Source of the DNA: Deltaproteobacteria bacterium
GTDB lineage: Bacteria; Desulfobacterota; Binatia; HRBIN30; CADEER01
Assembly (NCBI GenBank): GCA_029262455.1
Contig: JAJCZJ010000014.1
Span: 62,001-126,000 of the forward strand
Direction of reading: 5' to 3'
Length of the DNA stretch: 64,000 nucleotides
The notes below the pieces were generated by a model. It was not told where the DNA came from. It searched no databases and worked only from the letters and a program-made list of their open reading frames with translations. Each line of letters opens with the position of its first letter. The stretch's first letter is position 1. Positions 47,680 to 56,882 of this stretch are shown piece by piece. The translations under genes were made by a program, and so were the position numbers.

Positions 47680-49023
47680 CTAATTGCAGATGAGGTTCTG
47701 CGGCGTGATCGTCACATCGGCACAATCCGCACAACATTCGGTGCAGGCGCGATCACCGTTGATACCAGCACCCCAGAAGCGCGTCGGGTTCGTTGTCCGC
47801 GGTTGCGCCCCAAAGCAGATCGACGCACCCGTGTTGCAGCTCAATGTTTGCCTGACCGTCCCGCCTTCATTCTCAGTGATGTAAACTTGCGTAGTGTCAG
47901 GTGGCCAAACCAGATTGTTGGTTGTGTCAAAGAATCTGACATCGAGCGGCAGCCCGTCATTGCACTGGTCGTTGATCGTCCAGGTCATGTTCGAAGTGTT
48001 CGGGGCAGGTGTCGGCGTCGGCCCGGGGTTTCCTCCCGGACAGCTGACCGTGAAGTTCCACTGCGTGCTATCGCCATCGTCACAATTCGGTGTGACCGAA
48101 ACGGTGACCAATGAAGACGAACCGGAATACGAGATCGTCTCGACCCCGTTCGCTCCGACACAACCCGTATCAAACAGGACCCGCCCCTCGTACGTGACGA
48201 CAAGGCGATCCTGCACATTAAACGTTTCGTACTCGAACTGAAACGAGCCTGAAGTCTGACCGAGGTCGACCACGCGAGTCTCCGGCGTGTCGGCACCCTG
48301 TTCCTGGAGACCGTTGCAGGGGGGCGGGGGCGGGCCACACATCGCCAAATCCTGGCAGCTCGGTTCGCTACAGCCATTACACGCCAGAATCACGTCTTGA
48401 ATCGTCTCACGCGAGACGGTGCCCGACGCAGTGACAGCGAACTCGTAACATTTCACGTCGTGGCATACGCTCGAGAGCATGTCACAAATCTCCTGCGGGA
48501 CTGTGAACTCGGTTTCGAGCACGCCGCCGGTCTGACCGCTGACGTTGTTGGTCGTCGGGATGTTGATGATCGGCCCCGTGGCTCCAAAACGCATCCCAAT
48601 CCCAACGACGTCGCCAGACGGCGCGTTGAAGGGAACACTCACCCTGCCAATCTGGCCCGGCATCAACTCAGCCAAGACGACGCCCGAAGACGACACCGTC
48701 ACATCACTCGATTCACTCGGATTGCCCAGCACCGTCGCCCCGGGAATCTGCTGTAGCAACTGGTTCAACATACCTTCCACGGTCATCTCCGGCGTAAAAG
48801 TCGGAGTCGAGGCCGGCGGTACCGTCGGTGTCGCGGTCGGCGCCGCCACCACATTCGTCGCCGTCGGCGTAACCGATGAGTCGCCACCGCCACCACTAGA
48901 ACACGCGGCGAGTAGCAAACTCACCGAAACCACAATGAGTGTTCGAAAACCCTCAAATTTTTCGGACTTTACTCCCCCCCTACCAGTCGAATCTGAAACA
49001 ACACCGTCTTCTGCATGCATCAT
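47680..49023 (-). CDS. Secreted lipoprotein, Cys-rich, unknown
   Basis: 447 residues; ATG 49023 with AGAGGAG nine bases upstream (a second ATG follows). Lipobox [10 protein letters not shown] is about 40 residues in, giving a longer than usual leader. A Thr-Pro linker ([15 protein letters not shown]) precedes a beta-rich domain ([18 protein letters not shown]), a Cys cluster ([28 protein letters not shown]) and a jelly-roll-like segment ([20 protein letters not shown]) that resembles extracellular binding domains. The tail is again Cys-rich ([12 protein letters not shown]). No known enzyme motif. Alone on its strand between two non-overlapping neighbours. Confidence 0.75.
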   Translation of the reverse strand: MMHAEDGVVSDSTGRGGVKSEKFEGFRTLIVVSVSLLLAACSSGGGGDSSVTPTATNVVAAPTATPTVPPASTPTFTPEMTVEGMLNQLLQQIPGATVLGNPSESSDVTVSSSGVVLAELMPGQIGRVSVPFNAPSGDVVGIGMRFGATGPIINIPTTNNVSGQTGGVLETEFTVPQEICDMLSSVCHDVKCYEFAVTASGTVSRETIQDVILACNGCSEPSCQDLAMCGPPPPPCNGLQEQGADTPETRVVDLGQTSGSFQFEYETFNVQDRLVVTYEGRVLFDTGCVGANGVETISYSGSSSLVTVSVTPNCDDGDSTQWNFTVSCPGGNPGPTPTPAPNTSNMTWTINDQCNDGLPLDVRFFDTTNNLVWPPDTTQVYITENEGGTVRQTLSCNTGASICFGAQPRTTNPTRFWGAGINGDRACTECCADCADVTITPQNLICN

Positions 49024-49475
49024 ATTGCCGTTCTCCTCTCTGAACCCTGCGTAAGATGCAGCATTGGTAGGTCAGCACGCTGTCTCCGAACAAGATGGGA
49101 GAATTACGTACAAGACACCACCGCGGTCCAGCTTGATCGGGCAGCGATCGCCGCAAGTACCTGAGAACTAACAAAAAATGCGTATCCTCTCGTTGATCCG
49201 GAGGCGGCGCTGAAGGACGAAGTATCCATCACTCGTGGAAAATTGTCCGAATACAGAACGCTGAGCAGGCATTCCGCGGGACTTTGTCGGCGCGAATTCT
49301 GCACGAGCCCCCCATTCACCAAGCCGAAGCCGCGATAGCGGTCTCAACCACCCAGCAGACCGGCGGATCTGCACCGAGGCGCCGCCGCAACTACTCCTCA
49401 CGCGGTCGCCCGAGGGGGAAACGCCCCCCTATTCACACACCAGAGTTCCGGCTCGCGACCCTTAGCGATGACGCT

Positions 49476-50135
49476 TCACGGCGCGAGCAATAAGACGAAC
49501 CTCGTTCCCCTTGGATCATCCGCCGCGCGTACGACCTGAAACGACGAGGCTTTCTCGACAGTCCGATCGTCTTCAACCTGGAGCCGGAACAGGGCTTCGT
49601 ACGTCCCCGTCGGCCAGCCTTCTGGAACATCAAAATCGATACCGCTCTCGTACGTGCCTTGATCGACTGTTGCCGTGTCGGACGACCACACCTCGGCGCT
49701 ACTGTCGCCGCCCACTTTCTTCACGTACCACTTTTCCTGGTAGACGATCTTCTCTGACGGTTGCGGGGTCAGCGCCGTCCAGCGCGCACGAAACGCAACC
49801 TCGTCGCCTTCGCCAGACTGAGACTCAGCCACAACGCTATCGACGAAAGTCGAGCGACTCTGGCCGGTGTAACCGTGACTAGCCGCGGCATCGTCCCGGT
49901 TCGCTAGGTATTTCAGCCCGGCATACGTCCCCACGGCAGTAGCGACGCCAGCTCCCGCCGCGATGGCCGCGCAATCTCCATCCGAACCACCGCTGGCTTT
50001 ACAAATTGCGTAGGCACCGCCGCCCATGACGACTCCGCCCAGTATCGAAGTAATCCCGGCATTGTCCTTCGCCGCCTGACAAGACCACAGAGGCGCTACA
50101 ATCACTGCACACAACGCTACAAACCAGCGGTTCAT
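49476..50135 (-). CDS. Lipoprotein with glycine-zipper and Ig-like tail
   Basis: 219 residues from ATG 50135 with GGAGGG nine bases upstream. The signal ends in VAPLWSC, a lipobox-like site. A Gly/Ala-rich segment (ILGGVVMGGGAYAICKASGG, AAIAAGAGVATAVGTYAG) resembles glycine-zipper outer-membrane lipoproteins. The second half is a beta-sandwich-like domain (EVAFRARWTALTPQ, IDFDVPEGWPTGTYEALFRL). It lies 43 nt after the kinase gene at 50179 on the same strand and may be its substrate or partner. Function unknown. Confidence 0.75.
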   Translation of the reverse strand: MNRWFVALCAVIVAPLWSCQAAKDNAGITSILGGVVMGGGAYAICKASGGSDGDCAAIAAGAGVATAVGTYAGLKYLANRDDAAASHGYTGQSRSTFVDSVVAESQSGEGDEVAFRARWTALTPQPSEKIVYQEKWYVKKVGGDSSAEVWSSDTATVDQGTYESGIDFDVPEGWPTGTYEALFRLQVEDDRTVEKASSFQVVRAADDPRGTRFVLLLAP

Positions 50136-50178
50136 CGATCGAGCCCTCCACGCCGTGCCGATACGGCTTGTCAAACCT

Positions 50179-51825
50179 TCAGCGCACTCTCTTCGAAACG
50201 GTCCTTCGCACCTCTGGCAAAGCCGCCGAGCAACCTACCGCGAAGGGGTCAGCGACGCAACGATCTTCCTGTGTAGGCGTCGCGGTGAATACCCGCGGCT
50301 TCGGCTCCGGTCGTTTGGCGACAGTCGGCCTTCGTGTGTTGACGGCATGGGTCGCGCGAGCCGTCGGCCTCGGCGTATTGACGACATTCGCTGTGCCGAC
50401 AGTCGGCTCCAACGCGTCGATCGCGCTTGCCGCCGGAGCGGTCGGCAATGTCGGCACAGTCGCAATGACCGTCGCCGTAGCAGTCACCTGGGTCGGAGTC
50501 GGAGTCCCGGCCGCATCTTCCGCCATCGGAACAGATTTCATCAACGTGCTCGCCTGCCCGCCGTCCGATCCGGCTCTACCACGGTGGTCCACTGCGGTAG
50601 GCTCCGACACCGTCGGCGCAAGAACCGACCCGGCAACCGGAGTCGAAGCGCCCGGCCCGCCGCGCGACAGAGGGCCAACACGCAGAGCACCGGATGAGAT
50701 CAACGCGACGAGCGCAATCCCGACGAAGACAAATCCCAGGGCGGCGGCAATCCCCTTCGCGTTCGGCCGCCCGCTCCCACCTCGCAGTTCGCGGAGCGCG
50801 TCACAAAACTTCCCGCAGGTTTGGTAGCGCCGCCCCGGGTCCGGATCCAACGCGCGCATCACCACCCGCTCGAGCTGTCGCGAGGTATTCGGTGCGAGTT
50901 TGCGAATCGGCACCGGGGGTTCGAAGGCAGCATCCAAGATCTTGCGAGCTGATTCGGGATGCGTCTCTGGGTCGAAATCGAGCGTTACAGTTCGATAGGG
51001 CTTGTCTCCGGTCAGGGCCTCGTAAAGCACCACACCGAGAGAAAAGACATCCGCACGCCGATCGACGGTACGCGGCGTGCCGATCTGTTCGGGAGCCATA
51101 TAGTTTGCCGTGCCGGCTCCGGCCATGATCGACTTCGTGGTCTTCGAACCCGGCTCTTGCGGAACACGGACAATCCCAAAGTCGCCGACCTGGAACCTCC
51201 CGTCGCCGAGGCAGAAGATGTTTGCCGGTTTGATGTCGCGATGAGCGACGACGCCGTTGCCATGCGCGAAGTCCAGCGCGTCGGCAACATCAACACCAAG
51301 GTCTATCACCTCGGCCTCGGTCAAAACGCTTCGCCTGCGTAGCTCGTCTTGGAGTGTGCCCGCTTCGACCAGAGTCATCGCAATGAAGGGCACCTTCGGA
51401 TCGTAGTCGTTAACCCGAACGATGCCCGGGTGCTCCAATCGCCGCGCCGTCTTGGCTTCACGGTCGAAGCTCTTGCGGAACTCCACCCGATCGAGTTCGT
51501 CGAGATCGGCGTCATCGATCACCTTGATCGCCACAGCGAGATCGAAGTGCTCGTCCCAGGCTTCGTAAACGGTTCCAAAACCTCCGCCACCGATACGCTT
51601 GATCAAGCGATAGCGACTTCCCCCAAGCTCAGGAAAGTCCGCGCGTGAACCCGCGCCCGGAGACCCAACGCGTGACGCAGCCTCCGCCTGCCCACCTCCC
51701 TCCCTCGGCTGATCCTTATCCGAGGAGTCGGGTGCGCGGCGCGTCGCAGCCGCAGGCGCGCGTTTGGTCTCCGCGGGCAGCCCGCCCGAGCGCGGCTTTG
51801 AGGTCTTGTGATCGTCTTCCGACAT
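50179..51825 (-). CDS. Transmembrane Ser/Thr protein kinase with short Thr-Pro tail
   Basis: 548 residues from ATG 51825; an in-frame TTG six codons earlier is less likely. A Pro/Arg/Gly-rich leader of about 65 residues precedes a complete Hanks-type kinase: GGGGFG at 79-84, Lys101 in VAIKVI, HRD at 195-197, DFG at 215-217 and APE at 244-246. One transmembrane helix (AALGFVFVGIALVALIS) follows near 375-395. The outer part is a 150-residue Thr/Ala/Pro-rich tail ending in a small Cys pair (CVADPFAVGCS) and a basic C-terminus. Unlike the kinases at 23271 and 28307 it has no obvious sensor domain. Confidence 0.92.
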   Translation of the reverse strand: MSEDDHKTSKPRSGGLPAETKRAPAAATRRAPDSSDKDQPREGGGQAEAASRVGSPGAGSRADFPELGGSRYRLIKRIGGGGFGTVYEAWDEHFDLAVAIKVIDDADLDELDRVEFRKSFDREAKTARRLEHPGIVRVNDYDPKVPFIAMTLVEAGTLQDELRRRSVLTEAEVIDLGVDVADALDFAHGNGVVAHRDIKPANIFCLGDGRFQVGDFGIVRVPQEPGSKTTKSIMAGAGTANYMAPEQIGTPRTVDRRADVFSLGVVLYEALTGDKPYRTVTLDFDPETHPESARKILDAAFEPPVPIRKLAPNTSRQLERVVMRALDPDPGRRYQTCGKFCDALRELRGGSGRPNAKGIAAALGFVFVGIALVALISSGALRVGPLSRGGPGASTPVAGSVLAPTVSEPTAVDHRGRAGSDGGQASTLMKSVPMAEDAAGTPTPTQVTATATVIATVPTLPTAPAASAIDALEPTVGTANVVNTPRPTARATHAVNTRRPTVAKRPEPKPRVFTATPTQEDRCVADPFAVGCSAALPEVRRTVSKRVR

Positions 51826-52156
51826 CCTGTTACCCGGCCCCAAGACTGTTCCGAACGGAGCAAACTCGCATTGCGTCTCGCGCTACAGCGAACCGACACG
51901 GCCCCCGGCCGCGAACTAGAACCCAAACACTCCCCTTCATCAAGGTCAGAAAATTCGCAAGGCTCGGCGCGCACCAGAGTGTCCGCTCAAGTCGCCCAAA
52001 CGACAACCCGCCATCTCCGCATCGCCCGTCGAATCAATAGACTCGTCATCTCGCGTACGTGTTTTCGCGTACGTTGACAGCAGACTGGTGATGGGATTAC
52101 GAAGGCCTAGATGTGACAATTCGTAGAATAGACACCCCAAGAGGAGGCAGTCCAAA

Positions 52157-52663
52157 ATGGCACAATGTTCATCGTGCAACGCAGAGACCGTAGCAGGCGC
52201 ACGTTGGTGCGGTATTTGTCATGCGAATGTTCTGGACGCATCGATCGGGCGACTAGCGTCGCCGGTGCGGAGATTGGGCGCGCACTTTCTAGATATCATG
52301 GTTCCAGTCGGCGCCGTCTTTACCATGATGATGTTGGCAGGGGCCGGAGGTGCAACCGGCAATCAAGTCGCCGGAGGAATCGGTGCCATCGTCGCAGCCG
52401 GGTTCTTCATCATGTACATCGTCTGGGCACTGCGCCTCTTTGCCAACGGAACGACTCCCGGAAAGCGGGCGCTGGGCATGCGCGTCGTCGTGGAAGACGG
52501 CAACTCCGCCGGCTTTGGCACAATGTTCATTCGCGAGTGGATCGGCAAGTTTATTTCCGGAATGATCTTCTCTCTCGGGTTCATTTGGATTCTTTTCGAT
52601 TCGGACAATCAGGGTTGGCACGACAAGCTGATGAACACCTACGTAGTCAAGGGAGAAACATGA
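52157..52663 (+). CDS. RDD-family membrane protein with N-terminal zinc ribbon
   Basis: 168 residues with AGAGGAGG upstream. CSSCNAETVAGARWCGIC forms a four-Cys zinc ribbon. The rest is an RDD domain with three membrane helices and the family Arg/Asp signature (LGAHFLDIMVPVGAVFTMMM, NGTTPGKRALGMRVV, SDNQGWHDKLMNTYVV). RDD proteins are small inner-membrane proteins of mostly unknown transport-related function. TAGAAT about 30 nt upstream may be a -10 box. It converges with the cohesin-like gene 15 nt away. Confidence 0.9.
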   Translation: MAQCSSCNAETVAGARWCGICHANVLDASIGRLASPVRRLGAHFLDIMVPVGAVFTMMMLAGAGGATGNQVAGGIGAIVAAGFFIMYIVWALRLFANGTTPGKRALGMRVVVEDGNSAGFGTMFIREWIGKFISGMIFSLGFIWILFDSDNQGWHDKLMNTYVVKGET

Positions 52664-52678
52664 CGCTCATTTGCGGGT

Positions 52679-55579
52679 CTAAAAACCGTTGATCTGTACC
52701 GAGCCGTCCACACAGGTACTCGCAACCGAGTCGCCCTGGGGGGAACCGGCACCCGCGCCGCTACAAGAAAGGGTGGAGTTTCCTATCGGTGCGTCTGCCG
52801 CGATCTGCACCCGGCAGGTGTAGAGGACGGCCCCATTCGGAATGGGACTGAGATCCTGAAACGACAACACCAGCGTATCTAAGCCAGTACAATCGACCCC
52901 GGGAGTACACCCGTTCGGCAGAAATCTGAAGAGCGACGCCTCCCTGACCAAAGCCGGGTTGACCTCGCAGTCCTCGATCTTGCACTCGCCGATGCAGTCC
53001 GCGTCGGTGACGCAAGGGCTGCCATTTCGGCGACAAGTTCTACTTCCAATTGGCACCTCGGGCACGAATACCCCGGGACCGAAGGTAATGTCGTTCTCGG
53101 TCCCAGCCACCGACGTGTTACTCGCCAGTCGGACCTCGATCTCGACCGTACCTCCCGGCACGCCGGCGGCCGAGCCGATCTCAATTCTCGCTCCCCCCGA
53201 AGGTGGCAGCGTGTGCGTCGCTGTCGGAGAAGGCCCAGGCGGGCTCGTCGCCGTTGCCGTCGCTGAAGGCCCGGGCGAGCCCGTCGGTGTCGGCGTTACT
53301 GTCGGAGCCGGACTGCCGCTGATCTGCACCGAGCCACCCACACAAGCTGTCGACACAGAGTCGCCCTGGGGGGAACTGGCACCGGCGCCGCTACAAGAGA
53401 GGCTGGAGTTCCCTATCGGTGCGTCGGCCGCGATCTGCAATCGGCAGGTGTAGAGGACAGAACCATTCGGAATGGGACTGATATTATCAAACGACAACAC
53501 CAGCGTGCTCAAGCCAGTGCAATCCACACCCGGCGTGCACCCACCCGGCAGAAATCCGAAGTGCGTAGCTTCCCTGCCCAACGCCGGGTTAACGTCGCAA
53601 TCGACGATCTTGCACCCGCCGAAGCAGTCGGTGTCGGTGATGCAGGGGCTGCCGCCTTGGCGACAGGTTCTGCTTCCAATCGGCACCTCGGGCACAAACA
53701 CTCCGGGACCAAAGAAAATGTCGTTCTCGACCCCAGCCACCGACGTATTACTCGCCAATCGGACCTCGATCTCGACCGTACCTCCCGGCACGCCGGCGGC
53801 CGAGCCAATCTCAATTCTCGCTCCCCCCGAGGGCGGCAGCGTGTGCGTCGCTGTCGGGGAAGGCCCGGGCGAGCCCGTCGGTGTCGGCGTTACTGTCGGA
53901 GCCGGACTGCCGCTGATCTGCACCGAGCCACCCACACAAGCTGTCGACACACTGTTTCCGCCTGGATCGGCAGCCCCAGCCCCGGCGCACGCCAACGCAC
54001 TGTTACCGACCGGGGCGGCCGAGGCGATCTGCAATCGGCAGGTGTAGAGGACAGAACCATTCGGAATGGGACTGATATTATCAAACGACAACACCAGCGT
54101 GCTCAAGCCAGTGCACTCCACACCCGGCGTGCACCCACCCGGCAGAAATCCGAAGTCTGTAGCTTCCCTGCCCAACGCCGGGTTAACGTCGCAATCGACG
54201 ATCTTGCACCTACCGAAGCAGTCGGTGTCGGTGATGCAGGGGCTGCCGTTTCGGCGACAGGTTCTGCTTCCAATCGGCACCTCGGGCACAAACACTCCGG
54301 GACCGAAGAAAATGTCGTTCTCGACCCCAGCCACCGACGTGTTACTCGCCAGTCGGACCTCGATCTCGACCGTACCTCCCGGCACGCCGGCGGCCGAGCC
54401 AATCTCAATTCTCGCTCCCCCCGAGGGCGGCAGCGTGTGCGTCGCTGTCGGGGAAGGCGCTGGGTCGGTCCTCGTCGGTGTCGCGGTCGGCACCGGACTG
54501 CCACTGATCTCAACGGAGCCGTCGGCGCACGCGGTCGACAAACTGTCACCCTGCGGCGATGCCGCCCCGGCGTCGACACACGCCAACACTGAGGTTCCGA
54601 GCGCCGCGTCTGCGGCAATTTGCATCCTGCAAGTATAAAGGACCGAACCGGACGGAATCACATCGGTATTGTCGATCGACAACACCAACGTTCCAACTCC
54701 AAGGCAATCGATACCCGGCGAGCAACCGAACGGCAGAAACGAAAAGATCGACGAATCCTTAGCGATCCCTGGATTGACCTCGCAGTCCACCAACTTGCAT
54801 CCACCAAAGCCACAATCCGCATCGGTGACGCACGGACTGCCGTTCTCTCGACAGGTTCTGCTACCGATCGGCACCTCGGAGACAAAAACGTCCGCTCCAA
54901 ACAGTACATCATTCTCCGTACCGGCGACCGAGGTACCGCTCACTAGCCGCACCTCGACTTCGACGGTGCCACCCGGCCGGCCGACAGCCGCGCCGATCTC
55001 AATTGCAACTTCCGACGGCGGAGTCGTCGCAGTCGCGCTCGGCTCGATGGTCGGAGTCTCACTCGGCTCAGTTGTCGCAGTCGCGCTCGGCTCGATTGTC
55101 GGAGTCGCACTCGGCTCCATTGTCGGAGTCGCAGTCGCCGGACACCCATTGAGTGCGTTGCCAACAGCGAGGACCAGTTCATTGATTCGGACCGCTCCGT
55201 CGCCAGAGGCGTCGGCCGCGGGACACGCATCCAGCGGCTGAACGCCGAGGGCGATATTCACCATGCGAACCAACTCATTGATCGCGACCTGACCATTGGA
55301 GTCGCAGTCGCCCGTACAGGCATGCGATGGCGCAGGGAGACCCGCCAGGATCAGAGTCGAGACGATTGTCGCCGTTGCAAACTCAACAGCCCGACGGAAA
55401 ACAGGATGCGGACTGCAAGCGTTCTTTGACCGATATCGCGGCGTTGCGAAATCCTCAAAGAAAGCTTCGCCTCCCGCGTCCGCCAAGGCTTTGGTAGACA
55501 GTCCGTTCTCGCGCCTTGCCCTGCCGGCCAAATCCTCGTTCTCGCTGCCGCACATGTTTTTCGACGGACTGCTGAACAT
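52679..55579 (-). CDS. Secreted protein with dockerin-like pair and four cohesin-like repeats
   Basis: 966 residues from ATG 55579 (TTGAGGAG eight bases upstream); the frame extends to 55684. After a long leader with a late signal (IVSTLILAGLPAPSHA) comes a dockerin-like pair: CTGDCDSNGQVAINELV and ASGDGAVRINELV. A repeat-rich Thr/Glu/Pro linker follows, then four domains of about 170 residues. Each opens with IEIGSAAGVPGGTVEIEVRL and NTSVAGxENDIxFG and ends in GSVLYTCRxQIAADAPIGNS. The pattern resembles type-I/III cohesins or related beta-sandwiches. Each carries CRxxGSPCxTDxDC and CxxxDCxVNP Cys motifs. Domains 2 and 3 are almost identical in DNA. Probably a surface scaffold. Confidence 0.85.
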   Translation of the reverse strand: MFSSPSKNMCGSENEDLAGRARRENGLSTKALADAGGEAFFEDFATPRYRSKNACSPHPVFRRAVEFATATIVSTLILAGLPAPSHACTGDCDSNGQVAINELVRMVNIALGVQPLDACPAADASGDGAVRINELVLAVGNALNGCPATATPTMEPSATPTIEPSATATTEPSETPTIEPSATATTPPSEVAIEIGAAVGRPGGTVEVEVRLVSGTSVAGTENDVLFGADVFVSEVPIGSRTCRENGSPCVTDADCGFGGCKLVDCEVNPGIAKDSSIFSFLPFGCSPGIDCLGVGTLVLSIDNTDVIPSGSVLYTCRMQIAADAALGTSVLACVDAGAASPQGDSLSTACADGSVEISGSPVPTATPTRTDPAPSPTATHTLPPSGGARIEIGSAAGVPGGTVEIEVRLASNTSVAGVENDIFFGPGVFVPEVPIGSRTCRRNGSPCITDTDCFGRCKIVDCDVNPALGREATDFGFLPGGCTPGVECTGLSTLVLSFDNISPIPNGSVLYTCRLQIASAAPVGNSALACAGAGAADPGGNSVSTACVGGSVQISGSPAPTVTPTPTGSPGPSPTATHTLPPSGGARIEIGSAAGVPGGTVEIEVRLASNTSVAGVENDIFFGPGVFVPEVPIGSRTCRQGGSPCITDTDCFGGCKIVDCDVNPALGREATHFGFLPGGCTPGVDCTGLSTLVLSFDNISPIPNGSVLYTCRLQIAADAPIGNSSLSCSGAGASSPQGDSVSTACVGGSVQISGSPAPTVTPTPTGSPGPSATATATSPPGPSPTATHTLPPSGGARIEIGSAAGVPGGTVEIEVRLASNTSVAGTENDITFGPGVFVPEVPIGSRTCRRNGSPCVTDADCIGECKIEDCEVNPALVREASLFRFLPNGCTPGVDCTGLDTLVLSFQDLSPIPNGAVLYTCRVQIAADAPIGNSTLSCSGAGAGSPQGDSVASTCVDGSVQINGF
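53312..54420. repeat. Near-identical tandem cohesin-like repeat units
   Basis: Units covering about 53312-53820 and 53910-54420 repeat with a 594-bp period (for example the start of the shared segment at 53472 recurs at 54066). They match almost base for base over several hundred bases. Flanking units (about 52683-53200 and 54503-55017) are more diverged. Recent duplication or gene conversion is the likely cause. Confidence 0.8.
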
Positions 55580-55708
55580 TTCATATCTCCTCAAAGACTT
55601 ACTCAGACAACAATCATTTGTGGGAAGCCGTCGGCAAGTTGGGGCACTCGTAGACTTCTCGAAAGTGCGACCGCGTCCAAGCAATCCACAGACTCGGAAG
55701 GATCTCGT

Positions 55709-56398
55709 TCACAAGTCCAACCCACCAAACGGATCGGACAGATCAATTTCTTGGTGCGTCACTTGATAGGGAGGAATTCCGTTCGCGCCGGCGGTGGCGA
55801 CAGTCGCGTTCCCTTTATCCGTAATTCGGTCCGCCCACCCGGTGATGTTGCCCTGAGCATCCGTGTTGAACACGGTAAGGTAGTAGTCGCGGTAAGCGCC
55901 CACCGTCAGCTTTTTCACACCGTGCGATCGAAGCTCGCCATAGAAGCGGCCGGTGAACCGGCCCAAGCCGGTGTAACAGCTGAGGAAGGAGACCTCGACC
56001 TTCGCATCTTTATCGAGAAGAGATGCCAGCGCCTTGGCTACCTTCTTCATCCTGTCCTCAGCACTGAGGGACAGAGTCTGGTCCACCCCACCGGTAAAAT
56101 CCGCCTCTCGGTCGGGTTTTCCCGCAAAGAAGTAGCCGCCTTCGTTGTTGCCGAAGCCGTGACCAACAAAGTACACCCTCGACAGCTTGGTTCCAGCCGG
56201 TAACTTCGCAAGCTGCACCAACGCTGCGTCGGCAGTCGCAGCGCCGTACGTCTGCCCCGCCCCGACCAGAGATATCGCACGAAGGCGCCACATCTCAGAC
56301 ATCTTCAAGGATCGCTTTTTTCCGCCAATCAGGACTTTCGATCCCGACACCGCGCGGGTGTCACCCATCGTGTAGAATGCAATCGTTTTGCCTGCCAT
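55709..56398 (-). CDS. Caspase-like (clan CD) putative peptidase
   Basis: 229 residues, no signal peptide. His80 in VYFVGHGFGNN and Cys141 in VEVSFLSCYTGLG follow beta strands in the order and spacing of caspase-type (clan CD: caspase, gingipain, CHAT-like) peptidases, with a typical strand-GHG and strand-SC pattern. The N-terminus (MAGKTIAFYTMGD) contains a loose strand followed by a basic loop. The C-terminal half (KLTVGAYRDYYLTVF, WADRITDKG) completes the fold. No TPR is attached. A weak AGG lies before the ATG. The next gene downstream is the cohesin-like protein at 52679. I call it by motif; substrate unknown. Confidence 0.7.
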   Translation of the reverse strand: MAGKTIAFYTMGDTRAVSGSKVLIGGKKRSLKMSEMWRLRAISLVGAGQTYGAATADAALVQLAKLPAGTKLSRVYFVGHGFGNNEGGYFFAGKPDREADFTGGVDQTLSLSAEDRMKKVAKALASLLDKDAKVEVSFLSCYTGLGRFTGRFYGELRSHGVKKLTVGAYRDYYLTVFNTDAQGNITGWADRITDKGNATVATAGANGIPPYQVTHQEIDLSDPFGGLDL

Positions 56399-56882
56399 TG
56401 GCGAACCTGTCTCCCTTACGTTCCACTGTCCAAACAGGAAGGGCCCAGCAACCGGCCCGACGGCTTCGAATTTGCTGAGAGACGTCGAACTTTCATCTCA
56501 CAAGAGCAGCAGCGCCCCTCAGAGTCTACTCACAGGAGGACCCGAAGCGAAACCCGCATACATCCCGATCAGGTCGGCCGGCCGTTACAACCTCGGCCGG
56601 GACAAAGACTTACCGAACGGCATCGGCGGATCAACTAGGGAAATCCCCTACAACAACTACGAACAAGCTCGACTGTCCGGGACCGACGTTCACTCGAATG
56701 CGCGGCGACGGACAGGCTTGAGGGAGATCGCCCGAGTGTCCGACGACCGGCGGAACTCCCGACGAATTCCTTGACTCACTCACCTATAGAGCTAGTATCC
56801 CGAAAGTCCTGAGCCCGTGGCAGGCATTGAGCAGACACTTCGCTCGCGAGGAAGGGCTCGTAGATCTGAAACGGAGTTGTCC
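56399..56882. other. Divergent intergenic region without supported gene
   Basis: About 480 nt between the caspase-like gene and the two-SRCR gene, both reading away from it. Open frames here look like shadows with biased composition but no recognisable motif. Promoters of both genes should be here; no clear boxes are seen. Confidence 0.4.

Noticed and set aside
56388-56774. 128-codon plus-strand frame opposite the caspase-like gene start
   Set aside because: Lacks an initiation signal and begins inside the oppositely oriented gene; composition looks random.
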